Assembly (NCBI GenBank): GCA_014529385.2 | Contig: CM043951.1 | Span: 113,692,469-113,756,468, forward strand | Reading direction: 5' to 3' | Length of the DNA: 64,000 nucleotides | Source: Adiantum capillus-veneris | Taxonomy: Eukaryota > Streptophyta > Polypodiopsida > Polypodiales > Pteridaceae | Part shown: positions 12,181-22,721 of the stretch, one piece after another | How positions within the stretch are numbered: the stretch's first letter is position 1 | Layout: every line of letters begins with the position of its first letter | Notes under the pieces: model-generated | What the model was told of the DNA's origin: nothing | Databases searched by the model: none | What the model saw: the letters and a program-made list of their open reading frames with translations, nothing else | Position numbers and translations under genes: made by a program

Positions 12181-12192
12181 TGGTATCAGAGC
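12181..12192 (+). promoter_or_regulatory. primer-binding site (tRNA-iMet) of the short LTR element
   Basis: TGGTATCAGAGC is an exact match to the complement of the initiator tRNA-Met 3' end, one base after the LTR end. Confidence 0.8.
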
Positions 12193-12256
12193 CACAGGAG
12201 GGGGAGTTATGGAGGAGGGAGGAAGGCTTTGCATGACATGCAGGGCGTTTCATGTG

Positions 12257-12260
<4 letters not shown>

Positions 12261-12319
<59 letters not shown>
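12261..12319. repeat. (CT)n microsatellite
   Basis: About 29 uninterrupted CT dinucleotides within the leader of the short LTR element. Open frames through it on both strands are low-complexity artefacts. Confidence 0.97.
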
Positions 12320-12322
<3 letters not shown>

Positions 12323-13626
12323 TCCATGGATATGGATCATGGGCAAGATCCCTTGGAGGGAGGAGCAACCGGGAGGAGGCAGTCGTTTGTAGGCCCACTT
12401 ACAAAGGATGAATCCATGATTTTGATCTGCACAAAATCGTGAGGGAGCTAACTTGTTGTGGTCGCCCTGTGAAGTTGATTATTTTTTGTCACAAGGGGAT
12501 GCACAAAATCCTCCTACAGGCGCTTCATCTCCCGCTTCTTCCCCTCAACATTGTCCACCATGCATGCTATAGATTTCATTTGTTTAGTTTCCCATTTCAG
12601 GCACCCAAGACCTAAAAACCTAAAAGGTTTAAAGGTTATAGGGAGGGTGCCCACGGGCTCCCCCCCCCCCCCCCCCCCCCCCCCCCCGCCCACAAAAACC
12701 TTTTTCCTACCTCGGCTATGAAGCACGAGGAAAACATACGACAAGCGGTAGTGTACAGAATACGCCGTGTTCCAAAGGCATCGCCATGTGTGGTCGAGAT
12801 CTCAAGGAGGGTGACACTTCAAGCAATGACGCCAACCAAAGACCAGTAATGGTAACATACAAATCTTCCAAAGAGAGAAAAGGTTTCTTGTTATTAGTCA
12901 TTGTCTACCATGTGATGCCATGATCTTGAAGACAATTGCTTCACCTCTAATGGATTTTTTGATATAGACGTCTTCGATGGGTAAGTACCATGAATTGGAG
13001 ATTAATGTTTCTCATTCATTTAAATTTTGCAAGCTTCACTACTATGCTTTATGAGGGAAGGGGAGCTTGTTCTAAGGGATACTTGTCACGAATAACTATC
13101 ATGGTGTCCAAGCAAGGCCCGTGGCATGTAAGGCAAAGCTATTTGGCAAGGCCAACCCTTAACTTTAATTGCACGCTTCTGTCGAGAAAGTTTTCTTCGG
13201 CATGGATCCTATGCAAGTTGTCTGCCATTGATGCGGTCAAGCAAGGACAACACCTCGTGTTACCTAGCAAAGAGGGAAAGCAAGGCTTTCAGGAGCACGG
13301 TTCTATGCATTGGATATATAATCACTTCAACGGTGTTGTAGCTTGCCAGGGAGCAGGCAACATAAGTATACAAAGCAGCGGTAAACACATTGACATCCAC
13401 AACTATGAGTTGCATCCAATGCAATCACCAGACATATGGCATACAAACTTGGAGTCTTTGCCATGTCTGCACGTTTTCTCACTCGAGATTGGATAAAACC
13501 AAGCCAAGAAGGCATGTGTGGGACATCCGTTAACTCTCACGTCATTCACATATATGGCTATTAGCCGGATTCGAGCGCACTACTAGAAACCTGCCCACAA
13601 GTGAGCGACAAGGTTAGTCCATTTCA
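12320..13626. other. unassigned stretch with poly-C tract and an unrecognised open frame
   Basis: It holds a run of 28 C (12660-12687) and an open frame of 168 codons at 12990-13496 (plus). That frame contains no motif I recognise, and neither does the opposite strand. No second copy of the short LTR was found. It may be the internal part of the short LTR element or old host intergenic DNA. Confidence 0.4.
12660..12687. repeat. poly-C tract
   Basis: A run of 28 consecutive C. Runs like this are prone to sequencing length error. Confidence 0.95.
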
Positions 13627-13750
13627 AGTTATGTTTGTTTTAATCTTTGTCTCCATTAATTGTGTCTATTGCAACTCTCTTCCTCGCACCTCTCACAGCC
13701 AGAGGCCCCGTGCCTTCTCGGCTCACCTTTCGACCACAAATCCCTCGACA
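13627..13750 (+). repeat. 5' LTR remnant of the pol-less element
   Basis: The last 124 bp or so match 18158-18281, sharing for example CTCACAGCCAGAGGCCCCGT, and end in CGACA. Upstream of about 13627 the similarity stops, so the LTR is truncated on its outer side. Confidence 0.78.
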
Positions 13751-13795
13751 TTCTTGGTGAACACGATGTGAAACAAGCCGGGGTGGGAGGTAAAG

Positions 13796-14600
13796 ATGGA
13801 TATTCTAGCAGAGTTGATGTAGTTTATTGAAGATTACAATTTCAATAGATTTGATAAAAATCTAGCAGCTGTAGATCTGCCAAAGATGTTGGGCTTAGTT
13901 CAGGGATGTTTGCAAGAAGTAAAATCTATGAAGAAAAAAAGTATATTGATGATGCAGTGGAGATGGCACTTGATGCCGTACATGAACAATATGGAATTTT
14001 TCAAGGACATGATCCAAATGGACTCCTTGCATGCTATCAAGTTGAGATGAAGAGCCGAGGAATTCCAGAAGATCAGATGATTTCAACATTTGAAGAAGTT
14101 GTAACCTCCGAGTTTAAAGACAAGGTTCGAGAACTGGCAAAAACATATCCTACACAGTGGGACTATTCTGTAGATGGGTTTGTTCATGAAAGCTCAAAGA
14201 TTATCGGGTTGGAAATGAAGGAGATTAACGAATTAAGCCAGATTGTTTTTTATAAAGAAGAAGGGGATCAGATGCAGTTCCTTAATTATGATCAATTTTG
14301 GGATCATATTTTTGCAAGAAGTAAAGCCAAGGCAAATACAGCTTTGGAAATAGTAGATTCAACTTCAAAGGACCATATTTTGAGCAACCTATCAAAGGTA
14401 AATAATGAATTTAATGTTGAAATAGACATATACAATTTTTTTTCAAAGATAGCTTGCATGGGAGTTACCTTGAATAATGGTTCTAGTAAAGAGCTAGACT
14501 GTACAACAAAAATTTTACAAGCTATTGACCTTGGCATGGGATGCTCTCAAAAATTCTATTAAGAAGATGAGCCATTATAGGTTTCTAATGGTTCTAATGG
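13796..14600 (+). pseudogene. gag-like region of the pol-less element
   Basis: The longest open frame is 13906-14562 (218 codons). The stretch GIFQGHDPNGLLACYQVEMKS, followed by IPEDQMISTFEEVV, SEFKDKVRELAKTYPTQW and a short acidic helix, follows the pattern of gypsy gag capsid domains (F.G.DPN..L..Y..EM, then a W some 45 residues later). That is pattern recognition, not a search result. The phrase FARSK occurs twice (start and about residue 143), hinting at an internal duplication. If it is gag, it would form particles or bind RNA using a partner's enzymes. The later half is not recognised. Confidence 0.5.
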
Positions 14601-14634
14601 ATCTATTGACACTATAGATGAGCAGGGCAGCAGA

Positions 14635-15357
14635 TTGACTACAAATGATTCTATAAATAAAGCTATTATATACACAATAACTGATGAAATGGCCGAGGTT
14701 GCGGAACTAACACATGATGTGCCTGATAATGCCAATGAACCTATGGTTTATCCTAGCAATATGCTTGCTGATTCTATTATCACAGAAGAAGATTCCATAA
14801 TTGAAGGTTTTTTGGCCCAATTTGAAGGAGACGGCTATAGCAGTATAGGAGAGCGTTGTGAAGCATGTACCCCTTCAGAGGTGCTTGCTGAACCTTTTCA
14901 AAGTTGTAATGGCTTGCTAAGTAGCATGGATGCAGATGAGGTAGCAGAGGATGAGTTTGAAGATTGCCTAGATCATGCTGATTGTGAACATGATATTGAC
15001 ATGGATTTTACATCTATGCTTATATACGGGCTGCAAGCGGAGCCAACTCCTATAGTTTTGATGAATGTTGAGACTTCCAAGGGTGATTTTTCCAAGGATG
15101 CTATGGATGAAGATCTTCAGGATAAAGCTATTCTCCATTATCAAACTCAAAACCCAGGTAAAAATCTCTCTCATGATACAGGTCCAGGAAGTCCTAATGT
15201 TTTTCATAATGGCTATGAAGCTAGAGGGGGTGATGATGCTAAATCATCCTTGATACAACGTAGAGTGCACAGGGTTTTTCATTTCTTTGGACAATGTGCT
15301 AAATGTGGTTGGATTTGGATACTATTCCTAATAATTCTTATGTCAGTGATGTCCTAG
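14635..15357 (+). CDS. unrecognised acidic ORF with hydrophobic C-terminal tail
   Basis: An open frame of 240 codons lies inside the pol-less LTR element, directly after the gag-like region. The first 180 residues are rich in D and E (for example DADEVAEDEFEDC) with scattered C and H. A basic patch (QRRVHRVFHFF) then leads into CAKCGWIWILFLIILMSVMS, a hydrophobic stretch long enough for one membrane span, with the protein ending there. This is a tail-anchored layout. I do not recognise a family. It could be an extended gag tail, an env-like extra ORF, captured host sequence, or an accidental open frame. It has the same strand and similar AT-rich codon use as the gag-like region. Confidence 0.4.
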   Translation: MTTNDSINKAIIYTITDEMAEVAELTHDVPDNANEPMVYPSNMLADSIITEEDSIIEGFLAQFEGDGYSSIGERCEACTPSEVLAEPFQSCNGLLSSMDADEVAEDEFEDCLDHADCEHDIDMDFTSMLIYGLQAEPTPIVLMNVETSKGDFSKDAMDEDLQDKAILHYQTQNPGKNLSHDTGPGSPNVFHNGYEARGGDDAKSSLIQRRVHRVFHFFGQCAKCGWIWILFLIILMSVMS

Positions 15358-16293
15358 CTACCAGTAAAAGGGAGTCAAAACTCTTTAATTCTTGATGGTA
15401 ACGACCTTAAGTTACCAAAAGTTTATGAGATGTGGCTACTGCATTATGGTTCACGTGAAGCTCTAGTATATTGCGAAGCCCATCAATGCTATGTGATCTT
15501 AATGGTATTTGATCCAGGTGATCCAAAAGATCTTCAAAAGCAGGTTCATATGGATGGGTATTTTTGGGTATATATATTGTGGTTTCTTTCTGCTAGATCC
15601 AGGAATAGCATATTTGGACCAGAAATGCTTGAAGTTGATCGATATAGGAAATGTATGCTCATATGGATGTTATGTTGCACCACTATTGGGGCAATTTCTT
15701 ATTATCCCATTTGATCCAGGGAGCTATTGAAGAGCAACTTGCAGATTTAAGGATATCATGTATTTTCGTGTAGCAGGTTACTTGGCAGTAGATTTGTTTT
15801 TGATGCATGCTAAGACAGAAGTGTTTTTGATTATATGATCAATAAGCTTACATGGCTAGCTTCCTCTTTGGACAATTGTTATAGTATCTTCACATCTTTT
15901 GAGATCGTTCAGCTACCAGAACTTGAAGTAAAGGACTTGATGACCATTCCATGTGCAGATAGAGTAAGGCATACTTGAGCTTGACAGGGTTCCCTAAAGT
16001 GAGCCTGATGGTCAAGCCGTGTGCATAATTAACTGGAGCACTTGAGTCTGGCGGGGTTCACTAAACAACTTTTTCATAATTGAATGCTTTGGAGATACGA
16101 CCACTACGGTTTAAAGATTTGTGATGGGACAGCTACCAGATAATTGAGCTAGACTATTGATGCTATGATTTAAAGATTATTTTGTTTTACATGTCTTTAC
16201 CAACTACGTGAGCTTGATGACAAGTAACTTAAGGTATTTATAGCAGATGCAGCTTGAAGAACGATTGACACAGACCGGAGGCTGTGCAGGTTC
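15358..16293 (+). other. 3' internal part of the pol-less element
   Basis: Short open frames (15430-15714 and 15509-15730) overlap in different frames and show no known motif. The rest is non-coding up to the polypurine tract. Confidence 0.45.
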
Positions 16294-16305
16294 AGAGGGG
16301 GTGGA
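16294..16305 (+). promoter_or_regulatory. polypurine tract of the pol-less element
   Basis: AGAGGGGGTGGA lies immediately before the LTR start TGTCGTGCCG. Confidence 0.75.
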
Positions 16306-18281
16306 TGTCGTGCCGCTCCGCTTCCATGACAAGAAAATGAGCAAAGGGATGCCAATCAGGTCTATTTGAATCCTACAGGATTATTCAACAGTAATAAGGG
16401 CTTGTTAACAAGCCAATTTTAAGTTAAAAGTGTGCCAGATGCTGCTCTCAGGGCCAAAAGATGTCTTGGTAATGCTAAACAATGAGTATGCTTGAAGTGA
16501 TCATAGCTGGGATTTTATTGATCAAAGTTGCAGTACTTGAAGGGCTCTACATGTCTATCTTTACGGCTCATCAATCGGAGCTATAAATAAGAAGTTATGA
16601 CATTTTTAAGTCGAGTCGGTAGCAGATCCGTACCGGATTGGGCGGCTGCTGATAAAAGGTCGAAGATGATAGGAATGCATGGGTCCAAAGTGCTCACTTC
16701 CAGGAGCATGTCGGTATTTTCAGTTTGTCAATTGGGGTTTTGGTTGGCAAGATATGACTAGTTTAAGTATCACAGGGGGCCGGTTCTGAACCGCCCTGGT
16801 CGCCTTGATCGATCAAGTTCATCTGGTAATTTTCGAGCTTCAGACAGATTCTGGGAAATGGAGCCTTCAGAGCAGAATTGGTGGCAACTGAAGGCCTGTC
16901 TCCACTAACAAGGTGTTTTCGAGTTGGCCAGTAGCTGGCCAGTATACAGGCTTAATGCAGTGCAATGCTAATATGTACGCCAAATGTGGCCGATGCGAAA
17001 ACATTTTGCCTTGACGGACACTTATACTTGCATCTTGAAAGCTATGGTGGCATTCAATGCAATAGAGTGGGCAACAAATTCAAGGTGATATTGCTAGTCG
17101 GGAATGTTGTAAAATGAAGTCGTGCGAGGCTTTGCTTTGGCCGATAGGTATGCCAAATGTGATGCCCTTCAATGGTGCCCAAAGGCAACCAAGAAAAAGG
17201 GCCGCCCAATTAAAGGGCATGGCCAATGGCCGCCCACTTGAGAATTAAAGTGGCCCTAACTTAGGGGGTGGGAAAAGCCAAAGGAAAACAAAGGCGATGG
17301 CGGGCAGAGCAGCGAATGGCAACACGTGGAGAAGAGGAAGTGCTCGCGTAGGCCGGCTCGCGTCTCGAATGGCTTGGTCCATGAAGCGAAAAGTGATCAG
17401 AAGCTAGAGGCGATGCGATTCAGTGCTAGTCGCGTAGCATTTGGAGCTGCGCAAAAACCCACCTACCATGTCATCACGAGCCATTCCCATTAGCGTTATT
17501 GCTATTGGGATGGCCAAAAATAGAAGAAGGCAAGCCCATGCAGCCTATAAAAAAGGGATCTGGCTCTCTTTTAACGCTCTCTCCTCTTCTCATTGAGTTC
17601 TCCTCCTCCTTTCATTCATCTCTTGCTCTCTGGGGAAAGAAAGCTAGAGGCATTAAGCCAATCCTAAGCCCGGATTATCATAAACTCTAAGCTAAGCTTT
17701 CTTAAACTCCTTAAGCCAAAGCCTCTCGCTTTCTAAGCCATAATCCTCGACACTCATAAGCCATCAAAACCTTAACCTGGATTATCATAAGAATCCCAAG
17801 CTCTCTAAACCAATCCATCATAATCCTAAGCTCTAAACCAAGCCATAAATCCTAAGCCGAAGCTCCCATAGCCTTAGCGGGAAGAACATCAACTCTCTTT
17901 CAACCTTGAAGTAGAAGAAGGAAAACAAAGCAGACCAAGGTATTTTTGGCAGACCAATTAAGGCGAAAGGATCATATTTGGTACTGTTATCATCGGATTA
18001 GACTTTAGCATCATTAATGAAGCTTGATTTTCTTAATTAGCACTTTGATTAAGGCCTTTTTAACCTTGTAAGGAGCATAAACTCCTCTATTAACATTTGA
18101 TTAAGCAGGGATATTGTTGGTTATTTGTTTTGAGTTATCAAGCTTCGGAATCTGGATCAAGCTGTCTGTTTTTATCTCTGTCTCCATTAATTGTGTCTGC
18201 TGCAACTCTCTTCCTCGGACCTCTCACAGCCAGAGGCCCCGTGCCTTCTTGGATCACCTTTTGACCACAAATCCCCCGACA
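16306..18281 (+). repeat. 3' LTR of the pol-less element (1976 bp)
   Basis: It starts TGTCGTGCCG and ends CCCCCGACA (inverted ends TGTCG/CGACA). A TATA box (TATAAAAAA, 17546-17554) marks the likely promoter, with CT-rich sequence downstream. The segment 17640-17880 has many CTAAGCC-like words that look telomere-like but are not. The inner end matches the remnant at 13627-13750 with several differences, so the insertion is not recent. Confidence 0.78.
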
Positions 18282-18618
18282 TCGCTCAAGAAACTCTAGG
18301 ACCTACCATTGCGCATAGGATCACATGACTTCAACATAGGAAATGTAAACACTGTATACTCGGGGTTACAACTGTGGTGCACCTGGGAGAGGGTAGTTAA
18401 GTTGGTGTGCATTCATGGACACCTCAACATAAATAAATCCTAGCATTGATATATTTCCAGTCATAACTTCTTCAACATGATAGATCACATTATTGAAGAC
18501 ATGCATTCGAAGCATGAAGATGTTGATTACAAGTATCTGTATTTGTTAGTGGCCTATGATGACAAAAGAAGGTGCTATCCACATCAGCCTATCAACTTTG
18601 TAGTCTTGGCATTGTTTG
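18282..18618 (+). other. 337 bp gap with a short coding-like stretch
   Basis: Between the two LTR elements, a TTTCCAG that could be a splice acceptor (near 18457) is followed by an open stretch. It reads HNFFNMIDHIIEDMHSKH, then EDVDYKYLYLLVAYDDKRRC, and ends at the chromovirus LTR at 18619. The composition looks coding, but I do not recognise it and it is short. It may be an exon fragment of a host gene cut by the LTR insertion. Confidence 0.25.
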
Positions 18619-20208
18619 TGTAACATTTAATGGCCTAATAACTTGTGTGTAGCGGAAATTAGCATGAACATAGTGGGAATTTCATTAGAATAGATTCCTA
18701 ATGAGAATTACAAGAGTGCTTGGGTGGAGAGAGCAACAAAAAGCATAAAACCTAGTTAGATAGCATCAACAATACTTTCAAAAGAGAGAGAAATTAAGCT
18801 ATTGACAACAGTTGAGGACCAGATTTGCATGGAGCCGGTCCCCCATTCCACAAGGCTTTGTATTATGGTTTCTCCCATCAAGAGAGACATTGTACAATAC
18901 AATTCTTTGTGTTCCTTCAAGACTAGCTAGTGCAATGAAGATGAAATCTTCATGCACTAAGAAAAACACTTAGCAAACACAACATCAATTATCCCCGGTC
19001 TCAGACCCAAGACCTCACACACCTTCGAAGATGGTGAGAGCTAGCAAGGTATGATAGTAGATTGAGAGGAAGAAGGAGTATCTTACGAGAAAGATGTACA
19101 TCTGCTCACATAATCACTCATATTAGCATAGCTTAGCTTAGTAATTAGCATGGTAGAGGAGATGAGCATGCATTGAAGCTTGGATCTTGGTTGGATTTGC
19201 ATCCACATGCCAAGAGTGTGTCGATGTAGGCTTCTATCTCACAAGCTTGGAGTAGGTGATGAGCTCTCCATTAAATCTTGGGAAGAGATAGTCTTCTTTA
19301 CTTCACATATAGACTGTGTGTGAGTGTGTGTGTGATAATGCTTTGCAAAAATCAGCCCCCTCTCTCTCTTGGGCGAGCCCTCTTGCTATTTGCTCTTGCT
19401 ATCCTTCCATTGGACCTCCCCAGGGCTAGCCTATCACAATTAAGCAGCATAAGTGATAGCCTTCTGACATGTGTCCCCCTTTCCCCTTTTGTGAGAGCTT
19501 TAGGTAATTTAATAATTCAACTAAACTCTCATTGGACCCCTTTGCCTCCTGGCCAATAGGAATCAGGCAAGACATTGGGCTGCTGAATGCTCATTGGACC
19601 CCTTGGGAGACTGTCCAATAGTCTTCCAAGAGACTTAATTTTCATTGGTTCTTTTTATTAAGTGCTTTTAAATTAATTAAACTAGATTTACTCTAGCCTA
19701 ATTCTCATTGGTCCACCTCCAAGGCCATCCAATAGGAATTGGGCACACCTTGTGGGCATCTGGCCTAGGGAGCTGACATGTGTCCCTCATTCCCTTTGTG
19801 TAAAGGGAGCTTGTGTGTGTGTGTGTGTGGCTTTCTCTCTCATCCCCTAGAAGAAAGGATCGCCCCCTCCCAAGTAGGCATTGCAAAGACTTTTTTGGTA
19901 CACACACCAAGCATCCAATTCCCTTAAGGTTGACCTTTGGACACAACCTTTGAATTTTGGAACCTTAGCATTTTGGAAGTCTTAATGGGATGAACCTTAG
20001 GGTCTTTTTAGCCCATTGTTGCACATGGCTCTTTTGCATATGGCCCCCCCTTTGGATCCCTATTTTCCCTCCTTTGGATCCCTACTGTGGCTGGTCTGCT
20101 AGCTTGACCAATATTCTAGCTTTTTCTCCCCTGGCACTTCCCCATATTAAATGATCAGTTTAACATGAGAAGATCATTTAGGAGAATTAGATATTGATTA
20201 TTATGACA
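18619..20208 (-). repeat. 3' LTR of chromovirus E
   Basis: About 1590 bp; on the plus strand it starts TGTAACATTTAATGG and ends TATTATGACA. It is the reverse complement of the LTR at 4591-6175 along its whole length, with scattered differences. Confidence 0.87.
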
Positions 20209-20569
20209 TTACCTCTCTCTTGAAATCATAGTCGTCCTCGACTATGGTGTAGAGAAGATAAAGCATATTCATGAGTCCTTTTCTTAGCGGGTAGAGGATC
20301 CCTATGTTACCGTACGACATCATTCCACAATGGATGACTAGTCCATTTGGCGTTTGAGAGCTTGAGGCTGCCGCAAGCATGTCTGCAGATTAGTCCTATC
20401 GGTCTTCCATAGTAGAGTGACAAGCTCTACTTGGTGTTTGGGAGACGTCGTCTCCGTAAACTTGATCTAAGCATGCATACTACTTCATTTTTTTGCACAA
20501 TAAAGAAAAAGAGAGTCTTATAAGACAAAAAAAACTTTGTTCATTTTTAACATTTTGTACATTTGCTTA

Positions 20570-22211
20570 ATGTTGGAAAGCATTGTAAGCATTGACAAGG
20601 TTTAGGTTATTCTTTAATTGTATGCCTTGCATCCATCTAGCATCTTCAAAAGGATAACTCTTAAACTTAATAAGATATCGTCAGATAGTCTTACCGCCTC
20701 TTAATACCTTGTCTTCATGTCGGAGAATGGACTTGGGCTGCAGCACCTCCTCTTGGTCCTCGATCTCCGGTGGGTCTTCAATAGTTGGTTCTTGAGGTGG
20801 CTCTCCTTTGTAAGGCTTTAATAGGCTCACATGGAAAGCATTGTGTATGAACCAATGATTGGGCAACTTGAGTTGATAAGCCATCTCATTGATTGGCCTA
20901 AGAATTTGGAAGGGACCATAGTACCTTTTTGCTAGCTTAGCATAGTACTTTTGGCGTCCCGTAGGATTCTTGCCCGTCGTGTGCCTTAATCGAGCCTTGG
21001 GAAACTTTAATAAGACCCAATCATTTTCTTTAAAGTCTTGGGCCCTTCTGTGCTTGTCAGCAGCAGCCTTTTGCCTTTGCTGTGAAATAGAGATAGCATC
21101 CTTAATATTTTGAAAAGATTCTTGTAGGTCTCAACTATACTCATCTGCAGCGGAGATCTTCCAATGTACCTTAAGTAGAAAGGGACTTTTTGATCTCCCC
21201 TCAATTACCTCAAAAGGTGCTTTTCCCGTGGAAGTATGTACAGTGAGTGTTATTGTAAGCATACTCCACTAACGGTAAGTACTTCTCCCATTGGGATCTT
21301 TGATCTACTTCCGTTACATAGGCTTTAGTAGATCGAGAATGGTTAGGTTAGCTATTTCACTTTGGCCATCCGTTTGTGGATGATAGGCCAAAGAGAAGTT
21401 TATTAAATTCTCAAAGAGACCCTTTCAAAAATTACTGGTCATTCTAGGATCTCTATCCGACACTATGGACATTGGCAAGCCATGGTACTTGAAAATTTGT
21501 GAAATGAAGTGGGTTGCCATTTGATGGGCTTTGATAGTCTTTTTGACAGGTATAAAATGAGCTTGTTTACTAAACCTGTCTACTATCGTCCATATTCCCG
21601 TATTCCCATGGATAGGCTTAGGCAATCCAAAGATAAAATCCATGGCTATGCTCTCCCATGGTGAATTAGGGATTGGCAAGGGTTGAAGCAATCCAAGTTG
21701 CTTCCCTCTATCAAATTTTGTCTTTTGGCATACCACACATTTAGAAACATACTCTTGTATGTTCACTTTCATGGTAGGCCAATAGAAATATGTTTCAATT
21801 CCCTTTCAGGTAGACTGAATCCCTCTATGCCCCGTATAAGGTGGAGCATGAGATTCATACATAACTTTCTCACGTAGTGAGTTAGTAACACATAGTCTAT
21901 TGCCATAGAGAAGATAAACATCTTGTAAAGTAAATGGTTCTTCTTTCTTCCCTAATGCAAGGGCTGAAATCACATCTCTAAAATCGGGATCAATAGCATA
22001 CTCATCTATCATTGAAGATAGATCATTGTGAGTTGCTATGGAAACCGCATTCACTCTCGGGCGTCTTGAGAGTGCATCATCTACTTGATTATGCTTGCCA
22101 GCAATGTGAGCAATATGAAAATGAAATTGCGAAAGGAAATTTTCCCACCTCATTTGTTTGTCGGAGAGCTTGGTCTGCGTCATGAACTACTTAAGACTTT
22201 GGTGATTTTAA
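20570..22211 (-). pseudogene. chromovirus E pol remnant (RNase H end, integrase, chromodomain)
   Basis: Recognisable in coding order are the RNase H tail with HIAHIAGKHNQVDDALSRRP near 22100, an integrase zinc-finger remnant (CVVCQKTKFDRGKQLGLLQP), and a core (WESIAMDFIFGLP, DRFSKQAHFIPVKKTIKA, YHGLPMSIVSDRDPRM). The C-terminal domain has [19 protein letters not shown]-like sequence, and the chromodomain leader is RGGKTI. Several breaks are present. It aligns with 3724-4232 of fragment B. Confidence 0.83.
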
Positions 22212-22600
22212 ACCGTATCGCACAAGTGGAAGGACGAAGATTTGAACGTCAAATCACGCCTTTGATGCACCAAACACCAATTTATTGATGATGGAGGAAC
22301 ATATACAATAGTGGTTTTGAGATTTTGAACTCACGCTCTCTCACTTGCAATGTGTAGCTTGAAAGCTTCTCTCACACCAAGAGTGAAGCTCACAAAGTCG
22401 TTGATACGCCTAAGTCTCTCCTCACGCATAGAGTGTTGGGGTGTTGTGTGAGATATTGCTGGCTGTTTTACAAGAAGGAGAGGGGCCTATTTATAGGTTG
22501 GAGGCCCCTCATTAAGTTTATTGGAACTTCTAATTTACAAGCTAACAAATCAGGATTATGATTTTTTTTTAAATATCAAAACATTGCTTCTTTGTCTGCT
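22212..22600 (-). repeat. probable LTR fragment abutting chromovirus E
   Basis: On the minus strand a TATA box (CTATAAATAG, 22487-22496) is followed by a purine and CT-rich leader and an AATAAA polyadenylation signal near 22285. This resembles the R-U5 part of a plant LTR. It is not the chromovirus LTR, and its borders are not resolved. Confidence 0.4.
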
Positions 22601-22669
22601 TGAGTCATGGATGTGGGCTCAAAAGAGAGAAATATTCATGGTAGATAAGGTGAAAGTAGATTTTTAAGG

Positions 22670-22721
<52 letters not shown>

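Larger units (their letters stand above)
13627..18281 (+). mobile_element. pol-less LTR element with about 2 kb LTRs
   Basis: A complete LTR (16306-18281) and a shorter, homologous 5' LTR remnant (13627-13750) flank about 2.55 kb of internal sequence. The LTR ends are TGTCG...CGACA and a polypurine tract precedes the 3' LTR. The internal part holds a gag-like region, then an acidic region ending in a hydrophobic segment. I find no protease, reverse transcriptase, RNase H or integrase motif. It is therefore a non-autonomous element (TR-GAG or LARD-like) that would depend on a partner's enzymes. Its coding part has a few breaks. Confidence 0.72.
18619..22211 (-). mobile_element. Ty3/gypsy chromovirus fragment E, opposite orientation to B
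   Basis: Minus-strand member of the family of fragment B. It has a 3' LTR (18619-20208), a polypurine tract, untranslated sequence, a chromodomain end (20570-20890) and integrase (MDFIFGLPKPIHGNTG and DRFSKQAHFIPV near 21590-21640; zinc-binding part near 21750). The last part of RNase H lies at 21950-22211 (WENFLSQFHFHIAHIAGKHN). It stops there, where another LTR-like sequence begins. Protease, reverse transcriptase, gag and the 5' LTR are missing. It has several breaks. Confidence 0.88.

Noticed and set aside
12134-12442. Open frames through the CT run
   Set aside because: Serine-leucine repeats produced by the (CT)n microsatellite.
12990-13496. Open frame of 168 codons (plus)
   Set aside because: No recognised motif, no supporting context, and the opposite strand is equally uninformative. 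Kept only as a note within the unassigned stretch.
17640-17880. Clustered CTAAGCC words resembling telomere repeats
   Set aside because: Plant telomeres are CCCTAAA/TTTAGGG; these words are irregular and lie within an LTR.
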